Positions 12,796 through 19,384 of a DNA stretch of 42,625 nucleotides are shown piece by piece (position 1 is the stretch's first letter; the number at the start of each line of letters is the position of its first letter). The position numbers and the translations under genes are program-made. The notes beneath the pieces are model-generated. The model made no database searches. It saw only the letters and a program-made list of their open reading frames with translations, and was not told where the DNA came from. The stretch is from positions 1-42,625 of the IMG/VR virus record IMGVR_UViG_3300020202_000041; one strand, 5' to 3'. Source of the stretch: a virus.

Positions 12796-13953
12796 TCACT
12801 CTGACACCTCGCTTCCGCTGACAAGCCTTTCCCGTGTTTTTCCCGTGCTCTCGATTTTCAGCTCGATGATCTTCTCGATGCCGTCGATCCGTACGACCTC
12901 TTCAAGACCCCGGAGATCGTCGGCGACATAGCCGTGCAGGTAGACCCGCTTTTGGACGTCCATGCTAGCGCCCGCCATTTTCTCTCGCTGTGTGTCGGTG
13001 TGGGCGGTCGACTTGGACGCGTGATGCTCATAGGTGGCTCTGAGATCGTGCGGCTCGTACCCGCAGTCAGTCAGCTCCGCGTGGCGAATCATCGTCTGCC
13101 AGGCCTTATTCAGCCCGTCCTTGGTCATCGGCTTGTCCGGCTGCCCACGGCGGGGGAAGACCCACGGCGACAAGATGCCTTTCGCCTGCTGGGCCGCCAG
13201 GTGCTCCAGAAGCAAGCGCTTCACAATCGAGTTAATCGGGATGGCCCGACCCTTCCGGGTCCGCGTGTTCTCATCCGGGATCATGATCCAGTTCTCTTGG
13301 AAGTTGATGAACTCCCAGCGCCCGAGCATCTGCTCCCCGCGCCGGACGCCCATGAAGACGTACTGCGCGACGAATAACCGTAGCGCTCCTTCGGAGTGCT
13401 GAAGCATGAGGCGCACGTGCTCAAGAGGGACAAGCTTTCTCTTGCGGCGGATGACAGCCGGGATCTCCATCTCGGGCAGAACCCGCATCTTGCCGTTGAT
13501 CTTGCACCACTTCAGAAACGTCTTGAGGACCTTCCGGTGATTGGTGAGATCGGCCACCTTGGCCTTTCGGCAGTACTCGTTCCAGAGCGGGTCATCGATG
13601 TCGGCAAGCTTGCGGTTGGCAAAGAACTTGGCCAGGTGCTTTCGCCAGATCGACTCGATCTCATAGAACGATCTCTCGCTCAGCGGTCTTCGCCCTGGCA
13701 TGGGATTCATCTGGGCGCGGCGTTCTTCGAGATAGTCGGACCACAGGTGCTTGACCCGATACTCGAAGGACTCGGCTCCCAGACGAGAGCGAAGAAGCGC
13801 ATACATGTCGCGCGCCTCAATGGCCTTCTCGTCTGACTTGAACTCGCCTAGGCGTTCTTCGAAGTCGCCCTTTCGGTAGTAGTAGACGTCCCCTCGCTTG
13901 AAGAGGTTGTCGGCAATCTTAATGCGCTTGAGATGCGAAGGCAGCGTCATCAT
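12796..13953 (-). CDS. int: Tyrosine recombinase/integrase
   Basis: The 385-residue protein has an N-terminal arm-binding-like region, a core-binding helical domain (about 65-160) and a C-terminal catalytic domain. Catalytic residues visible are R204 in GVRRGE, K234 in the beta-hairpin, H302 and R305 in HDLR, and Y338 in KRVYLHG. The usual second histidine (LGH) is replaced: the segment reads MAGASMDV with Ala329. ATG 13953 overlaps the stop of the excisionase-like gene (ATGA). The 3' end contains one arm-type repeat and abuts the tRNA-like attP segment. Confidence 0.95.
   Translation of the reverse strand: MMTLPSHLKRIKIADNLFKRGDVYYYRKGDFEERLGEFKSDEKAIEARDMYALLRSRLGAESFEYRVKHLWSDYLEERRAQMNPMPGRRPLSERSFYEIESIWRKHLAKFFANRKLADIDDPLWNEYCRKAKVADLTNHRKVLKTFLKWCKINGKMRVLPEMEIPAVIRRKRKLVPLEHVRLMLQHSEGALRLFVAQYVFMGVRRGEQMLGRWEFINFQENWIMIPDENTRTRKGRAIPINSIVKRLLLEHLAAQQAKGILSPWVFPRRGQPDKPMTKDGLNKAWQTMIRHAELTDCGYEPHDLRATYEHHASKSTAHTDTQREKMAGASMDVQKRVYLHGYVADDLRGLEEVVRIDGIEKIIELKIESTGKTRERLVSGSEVSE
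12827..12845. repeat. 19-base direct repeat, copy 2 (candidate integrase arm site)
   Basis: Exact second copy of the repeat at 12589-12607. This copy lies inside the last codons of the integrase gene, on the other side of the tRNA-like core. The codons it covers encode a polar C-terminal tail that can probably tolerate the constraint. Confidence 0.65.
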
Positions 13954-14186
13954 CCCACCTTCGGCTTGGATCGCCAGTGGAGTGAGCGCTTCACCTGGTT
14001 CCAGTCCACCTGCGGATGCCGATAGGTTCCAAAGCGATCAAACTCTCCGCGTGAGATCTTGTTTCTGAGCGTGCGACGACACCAGGGCTGATGGCCCAGC
14101 TCTTCGGTTGCGCGCCGGATGCACTCATCCAGATCGATGACGTCACGCCCCTCGATTGTCTTCGGTCTGCCTGCTGGTTTCTTCAT
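13950..14186 (-). CDS. Excisionase/recombination directionality factor-like protein (78 aa)
   Basis: The 78-residue basic protein starts MKKPAGRPKTIEGRD and contains a winged-helix/MerR-like segment WCRRTLRNKISRGEFDRFG followed by YRHPQVDWNQVKRSL. This resembles small Xis or AlpA-type proteins. It is translationally coupled to the integrase gene downstream (ATGA), a common xis-int arrangement. It probably biases integrase towards excision. Assignment is from fold pattern and position. Confidence 0.68.
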   Translation of the reverse strand: MKKPAGRPKTIEGRDVIDLDECIRRATEELGHQPWCRRTLRNKISRGEFDRFGTYRHPQVDWNQVKRSLHWRSKPKVG

Positions 14187-14207
14187 GCTGCCCTTCTTTC
14201 AAGGCTC

Positions 14208-15035
14208 CTATGTTGCGATGAACAGATGATCCGCCGCCGCTAGCTGCGCGTAAAACCGATTGCGGTTCGCAAAAAACTGATCACGCGCTATGCGCAGCTG
14301 GGCCAACTCAGCCTCAATGGGCCCAATTGCTGCCGCAAGGTCTTCCGACGATCGAATCTGAGTCGAGACTAGTTGTTTGGAAAGTCTCTCCATGTCCTCA
14401 AAGCGACTGCTCAACTTCTCGCCGTATGGATACCGCCGCCAAAATGGCTGCTGATGGTCTTCCAATGGAACGACTGCAGCGCGTTCTCTTGAATAGAACC
14501 ACTCAATGTCTTTCTGTAAATAGTGAGAAAAGAGGCTGTCCTTCTGGTTGTGCCGATCGCCGAGTTTTCTCTCCCCACGCCAAACTTCTTCGCGATACTC
14601 ATTCTCCTTGGCGACCTCTAACATTCTTTCGTGGAGTGTTTTCTCGCGCTGTTTGCGCGCCTCTTCAGACCACCGGCGTTCAGCTTCGATAATGACAGGC
14701 GCTTCAGCCAAGAACCGCTCGCATCCTAGAATTCGATCTGAAGCAAAATAGTCAAACTCGGCGTCGCGACGAACATACCCCCTGCGAAGCTCTTCTCCCT
14801 TCTGCCAAAGAACATGATAGTGGGTTAGTTCGTCGTGCTCTGGGAAGTAGTTGACCGTACCCCACAAGAGACCCTTCAAGACAAACTTGTCATCGATGGG
14901 GCTCTCTTCCTTGATCTGCCGAAATATCGAGAGCGTCATCTGGCGGTTGCCAACAGTGATGGCCTTGATCTGAATCGAGATCGTGTTGATGGACACATCA
15001 TTCACTGTCAGTGCGTTCCCGTTCTTCGTTCCCAC
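14208..15035 (-). CDS. Unknown accessory protein (275 aa)
   Basis: The protein starts with GTG 15035 preceded by AAGGGGA; GTG 15005 is an alternative. It has an N-terminal beta-rich region (ISIQIKAITVGNRQMTLSIF, then LLWGTVNYFPEHDELTHYHV and VLWQKGEELRRGYV) and a long charged coiled C-terminus. The N-terminal pattern resembles an uncharacterised family found in phages and bacteria. Base composition looks less GC-rich than its neighbours, and it sits between excisionase and small early genes, so it may be an acquired cargo gene. Function unknown. Confidence 0.68.
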   Translation of the reverse strand: MGTKNGNALTVNDVSINTISIQIKAITVGNRQMTLSIFRQIKEESPIDDKFVLKGLLWGTVNYFPEHDELTHYHVLWQKGEELRRGYVRRDAEFDYFASDRILGCERFLAEAPVIIEAERRWSEEARKQREKTLHERMLEVAKENEYREEVWRGERKLGDRHNQKDSLFSHYLQKDIEWFYSRERAAVVPLEDHQQPFWRRYPYGEKLSSRFEDMERLSKQLVSTQIRSSEDLAAAIGPIEAELAQLRIARDQFFANRNRFYAQLAAADHLFIAT

Positions 15036-15180
15036 CGCCGTCCCCTTCCGTCGTTCTCATCTCTTCCAGGCCCTCGATACACAAGAGCCAGATCTCAGCT
15101 TCTTTCGGATCCGTCTCGCGCCAGAGCCGATCGCGGAGATCTTGCAATCCGTCCTCGAGTCTCTGGCGAAAGTCGTCCAT
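14998..15180 (-). CDS. Unknown small acidic protein (60 aa)
   Basis: The 60-residue product (MDDFRQRLEDGLQDLRDRLW ...) is an amphipathic helix followed by a low-complexity acidic tail. ATG 15180 abuts the stop of the upstream gene (TGA ATG). Its 3' end overlaps the 275-residue gene by 38 bases. No function is recognised. Confidence 0.6.
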   Translation of the reverse strand: MDDFRQRLEDGLQDLRDRLWRETDPKEAEIWLLCIEGLEEMRTTEGDGGGNEERERTDSE

Positions 15181-15489
15181 TCAAGTCCTTTGATCGCCCA
15201 TGAGCCTGCGCACTTCTTTCTTAATGTCGCGGATCTTGAGTGCGTCGTTTCGATTGCTCTTGGCCAAGTCATTGATGGCCTTGACCACACTGGCCCGATC
15301 GATCTTGCCATTAGACGTGGTAGGTCTCCGGCTCAGATCCTTAATGCGTGAGAGCTGATTATAGACGTTCTGTCTCGCCCACCTCTTGCCGGTTTTGGTC
15401 TTGAGACCGAGACGGTTGGCTTTCCTGGCGATCTGATCAGCAGTCAATCCCTCGTCTCGCCACTTCTGAAACTCACTCACCACGTCCAT
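15181..15489 (-). CDS. HTH-containing protein (102 aa)
   Basis: The N-terminal half reads like a recombinase-type or homeodomain-like HTH: WRDEGLTADQIARKANRLGL followed by TKTGKRWARQNVYNQLSR. This resembles the DNA-recognition segment of serine recombinases, but the catalytic domain is absent. The C-terminus is charged (ALKIRDIKKEVRRLM). GGGGAGAG lies just upstream of ATG 15489. It may be a small early regulator. Confidence 0.72.
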   Translation of the reverse strand: MDVVSEFQKWRDEGLTADQIARKANRLGLKTKTGKRWARQNVYNQLSRIKDLSRRPTTSNGKIDRASVVKAINDLAKSNRNDALKIRDIKKEVRRLMGDQRT

Positions 15490-15566
15490 CTTCTCTCCCC
15501 TGTCTGGTTAGATTGAGGCCGCGCACGTCAATTGAGAGGCACTCAAATCAATCCGAGCTACAACAA

Positions 15567-15701
15567 TCACCGAACCACGTGCGCAGCCTCAGTTGGCCTC
15601 GCGAGCAGAGCCACGGAAAACTCACCCCAAGTAAGGTTTCGCCTCTTCTCGCGAAGCCAATTCAGGCCCGCAACCTCAAGCGAGCCCTCGGGGTAGGTCA
15701 C
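15567..15701 (-). CDS. 44-residue unknown protein (candidate)
   Basis: A GTG-initiated frame of 44 residues (MTYPEGSLEVAGLNWLREKR ...) fills most of an otherwise empty 274-base space. The sequence has the composition of a real protein (WLREKRRNLTWGEFSVALLA). GAGGTGAT lies upstream, followed by a six-codon frame whose stop overlaps the GTG (GTGA), so reinitiation is possible; an in-frame TTG is an alternative start. Confidence is limited by size. Confidence 0.4.
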   Translation of the reverse strand: MTYPEGSLEVAGLNWLREKRRNLTWGEFSVALLARPTEAAHVVR

Positions 15702-15763
15702 GTTAGCCAAACGGTCATCACCTCGCCCGGCCGGTCACCCCGAGAACTCGCCTCAAGCGGCGG

Positions 15764-15946
15764 TCACTTCTTCTTCTCGGCTCGCCTCTTCTCGGCATCG
15801 ACGGCCAGAGCCCATCTCAAGAGCAGCCAGTTCTTTGGCGGCGGTGTGGGTCTCAGTGGGCCAAGGACCGCTTCGACATAGGGATGCTTTGGCCTCAGCT
15901 CGTTGTTCTCGTCGAAGTACATCACGTCACGCAGGGACTTTTCCAT
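15764..15946 (-). CDS. Unknown small protein with Lys-rich tail (60 aa)
   Basis: The 60-residue protein starts MEKSLRDVMYFDENNELRPK, continues with a proline-rich segment and a helix (NWLLLRWALAVDAEKRR), and ends AEKKK. AGAGGGG lies just before the ATG, inside the end of the lipoprotein gene. No family recognised. Confidence 0.65.
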   Translation of the reverse strand: MEKSLRDVMYFDENNELRPKHPYVEAVLGPLRPTPPPKNWLLLRWALAVDAEKRRAEKKK

Positions 15947-15948
15947 CG

Positions 15949-16176
15949 CTACCCCTCTTGTTCTTCGTCAATTCGGGCCTGGCATTCTGAGGTGTTGGCG
16001 TATTCGACGCCATCGATCTCAATCGTATGAAATTGCAGGCGGTGCAAGGACCCCGCGAGAATCGATCTCTTGATCACCTGCTCGCACTGCGAAAGCGAGA
16101 GCGGGGCGATCTCGGTCTTTGCCGGATCCGGCTTCGCGCAGCCGGCTATGAGTAGTGCCAAAAGAAGGAGTCTCAT
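15949..16176 (-). CDS. Small predicted lipoprotein (75 aa)
   Basis: The first residues MRLLLLALLIAGCAKPDPAK form a lipoprotein signal peptide with lipobox LIAGC and acylated Cys13. Mature residues include two further cysteines (CEQV, SECQ) that could form a disulfide. ATG 16176 overlaps the stop of the upstream gene (ATGA). It is in the early operon, not in the lysis cassette, so a spanin role is unlikely. A surface or periplasmic function in the infected host is possible. Confidence 0.75.
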   Translation of the reverse strand: MRLLLLALLIAGCAKPDPAKTEIAPLSLSQCEQVIKRSILAGSLHRLQFHTIEIDGVEYANTSECQARIDEEQEG

Positions 16177-16403
16177 GCTCTCGCCTCGTATTCTTCCATG
16201 GTGCTCTCGGTTGTTGGCCCCTCGACACACTCGCAATGCGAGCACACACGCACTGGCTCAAGATGCGGCTGGCCCCAAAGGAAAGAGAACTTCCACCAGA
16301 CCAGATGCCGGTAGTAGGGGCGCCGATAGAGCTTCATCGTGGTGATCCGGTTTCGGCCGCTGGCGGTGAACTCGAACTCGTGATTGAAGAGGCGCAGTTT
16401 CAT
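16173..16403 (-). CDS. Unknown small protein with CxxC motif (76 aa)
   Basis: The 76-residue protein starts MKLRLFNHEFEFTASGRNRI, with an aromatic/basic middle (LYRRPYYRHLVWWKFSFLWG) and a single CSHCEC cluster. ATG 16403 overlaps the stop of the upstream gene. The aromatic patch may be a membrane-proximal or nucleic-acid-binding surface. Function unknown. Confidence 0.68.
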   Translation of the reverse strand: MKLRLFNHEFEFTASGRNRITTMKLYRRPYYRHLVWWKFSFLWGQPHLEPVRVCSHCECVEGPTTESTMEEYEARA

Positions 16404-16681
16404 GACTTCACCTCGGCTTTCGCAATCAGCGCATCCAGCTTCGGCAAAATGATGTCCGCGTGATCGTCCTCGGCAATCCAAGCGCGGCACTCCTTGAGCA
16501 TCGAGAGCATCTCGGGGGCGCAGGAGATCAATCGCATGTCATTCTCGCTGGTGCCGAATTGATCGTGAACTATTCCCTGTCCGGCAGCGTCGATCACCTC
16601 TCGAATCCGATAACTCATCCCCTCTTCGGCTCCGTCCTCGAAATAGACATTCAGCTTCCATGGGCCTGGGCTGTGGCTCAT
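16400..16681 (-). CDS. HTPGPW-like conserved phage protein (93 aa)
   Basis: The start MSHSPGPWKLNVYFEDG and the later ENDMRLISCAPEMLSMLKEC segment match a widespread family of small phage proteins (HTPGPW ... DARLIAAAPDLL type). The family is common in early regions of temperate phages but lacks an assigned function. Its ATG overlaps the upstream gene stop (16678-16681). Confidence 0.85.
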   Translation of the reverse strand: MSHSPGPWKLNVYFEDGAEEGMSYRIREVIDAAGQGIVHDQFGTSENDMRLISCAPEMLSMLKECRAWIAEDDHADIILPKLDALIAKAEVKS

Positions 16682-17007
16682 GCCGTCTCCTTCGGCAGGA
16701 AGGCCTCGAACTCTTTGACGGCCATCTCAAGAAACATCTCGTACATGCGTTTCTCTGACTCTCTCTCGGGGTCTTCAGAGAGCGTGCGGATCCGGTCGTC
16801 AAAGGCGTTGATCTCCTCAATCAAGCGGTCGCGCTTCTGATCAGGCGTCTCGTTGACGCGCGTGTTGACCAGCTCGACCACCTCAATCAAGCGCTTCTGC
16901 GCTTCATTCGCGCAGCCCATTTTGAGATAGTCGAGAGCCGTGATGATCGCGACTTCGTATTGGAAGAACCCGAATCGAAACTCATTCATGTCGCGAGGGA
17001 TGTTCAT
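16678..17007 (-). CDS. Unknown helical protein (109 aa)
   Basis: The product starts MNIPRDMNEFRFGFFQYEVA and is helical and charged throughout, ending EMAVKEFEAFLPKETA. ATG 17007 overlaps the stop of the annealing-type gene (ATGA), supporting this start; an internal ATG seven codons on is an alternative. It may cooperate with the upstream recombination gene, judged by coupling only. Confidence 0.68.
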   Translation of the reverse strand: MNIPRDMNEFRFGFFQYEVAIITALDYLKMGCANEAQKRLIEVVELVNTRVNETPDQKRDRLIEEINAFDDRIRTLSEDPERESEKRMYEMFLEMAVKEFEAFLPKETA

Positions 17008-17699
17008 GCGCGCACCTTCTCGACGTAGCGGCCAACGGCGACCTTGAAGAATCGGGCCGAATCTGAAAGCGTTTGGTTTTTGGTTGATGCCTGGTCCTCA
17101 AGCCAGCCGATGTAGTTCTCGACCTTCGGAAGCCCGTCGCGCTCGATGGCTTGCTTGACCGTGAGCCCCTTGTACTTTCCGAACGTGACTACAAACGATC
17201 CAGGGTCGGCGGTTGTGGCCGGGTCGTCTTCGAAATCAGGGCCTTCAGGCCACGGCGACTCCTCTTGCGCCGGCCGCGTGTGGCTCACAGTCTGACGTCC
17301 GCCATTTGAGGCGGGTCGTGTTTGGGTCACGGTCTCAGCGGGCGAGTCGACGATGCGATCGCCTTCGTCCAGCTCGTCGGCACAGAACTGGGTGCCGTAT
17401 CCCACGAGCGCAAGTGCTCGCCCGATGGCGCCTGTCTCGGCTTTCTCCAGGTAGTCCGGGAAGCCCTTCTTGGTTTCCATCTTGTGGGCCATGGCCATGA
17501 CGTTGCCGTCGTTATCCTTGATTTGGGCGCGGGCGTAGGCCATCTCGGGGGTGAAGGTTAGGATCTCGGTCTCAATCCGCCAAGTCGGGCGCTCTTCCCT
17601 GAACCACACGAGACGAAACTTAACCTCTAGATAATCGCGGCCCCGAAGGTTCATCAGCGGGAGTTCTGTTCCAGCTTTGGTCCGATAGGTCCTGAGCAT
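17004..17699 (-). CDS. Probable single-strand annealing/recombination protein
   Basis: The 231-residue protein starts at ATG 17699, after AGAGGTG. Its N-terminal domain (YLEVKFRLVWFREERPTW; EMAYARAQIKDNDG; EKAETGAIGRALALVGYG at 85-102) matches a phage family related to Rad52/ERF-type annealing proteins. A variable linker follows, then a short C-terminal FGKYKGLTVKQA...YIGWLED module (173-202) that also occurs with exonuclease-type proteins. It is the first gene of the leftward early operon, behind a TATATTGTCG promoter-like motif. The functional label is inferred from family resemblance. Confidence 0.65.
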   Translation of the reverse strand: MLRTYRTKAGTELPLMNLRGRDYLEVKFRLVWFREERPTWRIETEILTFTPEMAYARAQIKDNDGNVMAMAHKMETKKGFPDYLEKAETGAIGRALALVGYGTQFCADELDEGDRIVDSPAETVTQTRPASNGGRQTVSHTRPAQEESPWPEGPDFEDDPATTADPGSFVVTFGKYKGLTVKQAIERDGLPKVENYIGWLEDQASTKNQTLSDSARFFKVAVGRYVEKVRA

Positions 17700-17737
17700 C
17701 ACGCACCTCTCGACTGGGTTTGTCTTGCGGTCATCGA

Positions 17738-17781
17738 CAATATAAATTGAGAGAGTTGCCCGACCGGGGTAGCAGCCCCGG
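17738..17781. promoter_or_regulatory. Leftward promoter-like motif and adjacent hairpin
   Basis: On the minus strand, TATATTGTCG (TATATTG at 17744-17738) precedes the annealing-type gene by about 40 bases. It has an unusually AT-rich context and no clear -35. The same decamer occurs upstream of the late operon (41852-41846). Behind it, CCGGGG-TAGCAG-CCCCGG (17764-17781) forms a perfect 6-bp stem. The region also lies upstream of the divergent plus-strand gene at 17813. Confidence 0.5.
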
Positions 17782-17812
17782 CCGAGCGCACCCAAATCAG
17801 TTGGAGGCTGAA

Positions 17813-18181
17813 GTGGATGCTTTGTCTGACAAATGGATAGAGCTGGCCGGAATTGCGGTCGGCATTCTGGGGCTCGTGTGGGCCTGGCTGTCTGGTGTCA
17901 TCACATGGGCAAGGAGGACGATCGGCATGTGGCTCGCTCGCGAAGACATCAAAGCCCTGAGAGAAGACATTGCAAAGCTCACCGAAGAGGTCCGCCAGCT
18001 CAAGCAGCTGCCGATGGACAAGATGGAGCACGCCTTCTGCAAGGGCTGCGGATTCTTGGGCGAACTTATCGGCGAGCGCGAAGAGTCCGCAACAAAGGAG
18101 CGACCCGCCCGAAAAGTGCTGACCTTCAAGTGTGTCAAAGGATGCCCTCGGAAGCCCTGGGATCGCTGGTTTGCTCTGTAG
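17813..18181 (+). CDS. Single-pass membrane protein with coiled coil and Cys motif (122 aa)
   Basis: GTG 17813 is preceded by TTGGAGGCTGAA, which supports this start. A hydrophobic segment (LAGIAVGILGLVWAWLSGVI) near the N-terminus is followed by an amphipathic coiled coil (EDIKALREDIAKLTEEVRQL) and a cysteine-bearing C-terminus (CKGCG, CVKGC). It lies on the plus strand between the early operon and the cro-like gene, convergent with the latter. Location beside the immunity genes makes a lysogen-expressed or superinfection-related role possible. A 180-codon frame on the other strand is less convincing. Confidence 0.65.
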   Translation: MDALSDKWIELAGIAVGILGLVWAWLSGVITWARRTIGMWLAREDIKALREDIAKLTEEVRQLKQLPMDKMEHAFCKGCGFLGELIGEREESATKERPARKVLTFKCVKGCPRKPWDRWFAL

Positions 18182-18227
18182 GCCTGTCATCACTCGCTCC
18201 AGTGAAACGGTTACACGCGTCCATTTT

Positions 18228-18245
18228 CGAGGTGACGGCACCTCG
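18228..18245. other. 7-bp stem-loop between convergent genes
   Basis: CGAGGTG-ACGG-CACCTCG forms a perfect 7-bp stem with a 4-base loop between the convergent genes ending at 18181 and 18279. TTTT precedes it and ATAAAA follows three bases later on the plus strand. A weak bidirectional terminator is plausible although T-runs are short or displaced. Confidence 0.5.
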
Positions 18246-18278
18246 ACATAAAACGTAATACTCGCCGCAGATCTGACC

Positions 18279-18515
18279 TTAGGAAGCGCGGCTCCTCTTC
18301 GACCCTACGAAGGTGAAAAGCTCGCCCTCAGGGACATTGAAGAAAGCAGCGAGCCTCTCGCGAACGACCTCACGGGGAGAACTCCTGTACGTACCTGCGT
18401 ACATCTTCTCCAGAAGACTCACGCTCACCCGTGCGCCCTGAGACGCCTTCGCCAGGCCAAAGTCCCCTTGGGCATCAATCAACTGTCTGAGTCGCTTTGA
18501 GTTCACTCGATACAT
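18279..18515 (-). CDS. Cro-like HTH regulator (78 aa), possibly leaderless
   Basis: The small protein has a lambda-repressor-type HTH: SKRLRQLIDAQGDFGLAKAS, the turn GARVSVSLLEKMYAG, and a third helix through REVVRERLAAFFNV. It is divergent from the larger repressor-like gene. A promoter TTGCAA-N17-GATACT places the transcription start at or within a base or two of the ATG, and there is no Shine-Dalgarno sequence, so the mRNA may be leaderless as for lambda cI from PRM. It is probably one half of the lysis/lysogeny switch. Confidence 0.78.
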   Translation of the reverse strand: MYRVNSKRLRQLIDAQGDFGLAKASQGARVSVSLLEKMYAGTYRSSPREVVRERLAAFFNVPEGELFTFVGSKRSRAS

Positions 18516-18609
18516 GAGAAGAGTATCTACTTTTTTAGTGAAGTTTGCAACAGAGTTATCACAGAAAAAGGAGATAGCGCATTCCGACCGTTAGGCTGTA
18601 GGTTAAGCT
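18516..18609. promoter_or_regulatory. Divergent immunity promoter/operator region
   Basis: The leftward promoter reads TTGCAA (18550-18545) and GATACT (18527-18522) with a 17-base spacer. An imperfect inverted repeat, GTGA (18538-18541) to TCAC (18559-18562), is centred on the TTGCAA and would cover the -35, a natural operator position. The rightward promoter for the 18610 gene is not clear. The region is AT-rich compared with flanking coding DNA. Confidence 0.65.
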
Positions 18610-19134
18610 GTGGAAATTTGGCAGAAAAACGCGCTGGTAAACATTGCAGCCGTGATTGCTGAGTCAAAGCTCAGCCAGGCTTCATTCGCAAAATGTGCGA
18701 AGATCAACGCGAACCATCTCAATATGGTCCTTAACGGGCGCCGTCCGGTTTCGCGCCAGCTCGTCGCCACTGTCGCGCACTACGTCGGGCAAGAGACCGA
18801 CTGGTTCTATCTTGATCACTCCTCCCGGCAGCCCCCACCAGAGTCGCCGTCAGCGGCTGCGATGGCGGAAGTCATTCTCAAACAGCAACAAGAGATAGAG
18901 CGCCTTAAGCAGCATGACCATGCTTCTTCAATTCATCTGACCGAAGAAGAGGCCAAGTTCTTGAAGCTGTTTCGTGCCGCCGACAAATCGCGTCAGGAGA
19001 TCGTTCGTATTTTTCTGACCAAGGATCCGAGTCGTTTGTCTCAAGTGGAAGATTATATTCAGCAGGAAATTGATCAGCGCCAGGCGGCGGCGAAGGCGAA
19101 GGGTCGAAAGAAACCTCGCTCTTCTTCGCGATGA
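18610..19134 (+). CDS. CI-like repressor lacking a peptidase domain (174 aa)
   Basis: GTG 18610 starts a protein with an N-terminal HTH (LSQASFAKCAKINANHLNMV, then NGRRPVSRQLVATVAHYVG), a Pro/Ser linker and a C-terminal coiled, charged region (LKQQQEIERLKQ ... YIQQEIDQRQAAA). The S24/LexA-type Ser-Lys peptidase domain of SOS-cleaved repressors is absent, so induction must work otherwise. AGG lies 7 bases before the start. It reads in the same direction as the downstream lipoprotein gene. Confidence 0.78.
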   Translation: MEIWQKNALVNIAAVIAESKLSQASFAKCAKINANHLNMVLNGRRPVSRQLVATVAHYVGQETDWFYLDHSSRQPPPESPSAAAMAEVILKQQQEIERLKQHDHASSIHLTEEEAKFLKLFRAADKSRQEIVRIFLTKDPSRLSQVEDYIQQEIDQRQAAAKAKGRKKPRSSSR

Positions 19135-19384
19135 GATCTAGGGCTTCCCGGATTCTCTTAACCGTGTCCACCATCCTGGCGGCTTGCTCGGCGGCGTCGG
19201 CTGCCGTTGCGCTTTCCAAGGCCTGATCATGTAGCTCCATGTAGCGCATCACGCCCGAGATCACGATGTCCTTCAGCTGCTCGCACATTTCCCGATCATC
19301 CACGCCGCTGCTCCCAAAAACGAGCGTCTTAATAGTACCTTCATTTCCCAGAATCAAGCGAAAGGTTGCTGAATATTGCAACAC
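18905..19384 (-). CDS. Candidate gene antisense to the repressor 3' end (159 aa)
   Basis: A GTG-started frame with GGGAG 7 bases upstream gives a convincing first ~95 residues (FRLILGNEGTIKTLVFGSSG; MELHDQALESATAADAAEQA; VKRIREALDLIAKK). The last ~76 residues overlap the repressor gene on the opposite strand for 230 bases and look like antisense translation. The first part lies in otherwise empty DNA. It may be a real gene whose tail overlaps the repressor gene, or a chance frame. Confidence 0.42.
   Translation of the reverse strand: MLQYSATFRLILGNEGTIKTLVFGSSGVDDREMCEQLKDIVISGVMRYMELHDQALESATAADAAEQAARMVDTVKRIREALDLIAKKSEVSFDPSPSPPPGADQFPAEYNLPLETNDSDPWSEKYERSPDAICRRHETASRTWPLLRSDELKKHGHAA

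Noticed and set aside
12350-12799. 149-codon minus-strand frame through the att region
   Set aside because: It overlaps the initiator gene in another frame, crosses the palindrome and tRNA-like segment, and has no protein-like composition.
17699-18241. 180-codon minus-strand frame opposite the membrane protein gene
   Set aside because: The plus-strand product has a clear membrane helix, coiled coil and ribosome-binding site; the minus frame has none and covers the promoter motif.
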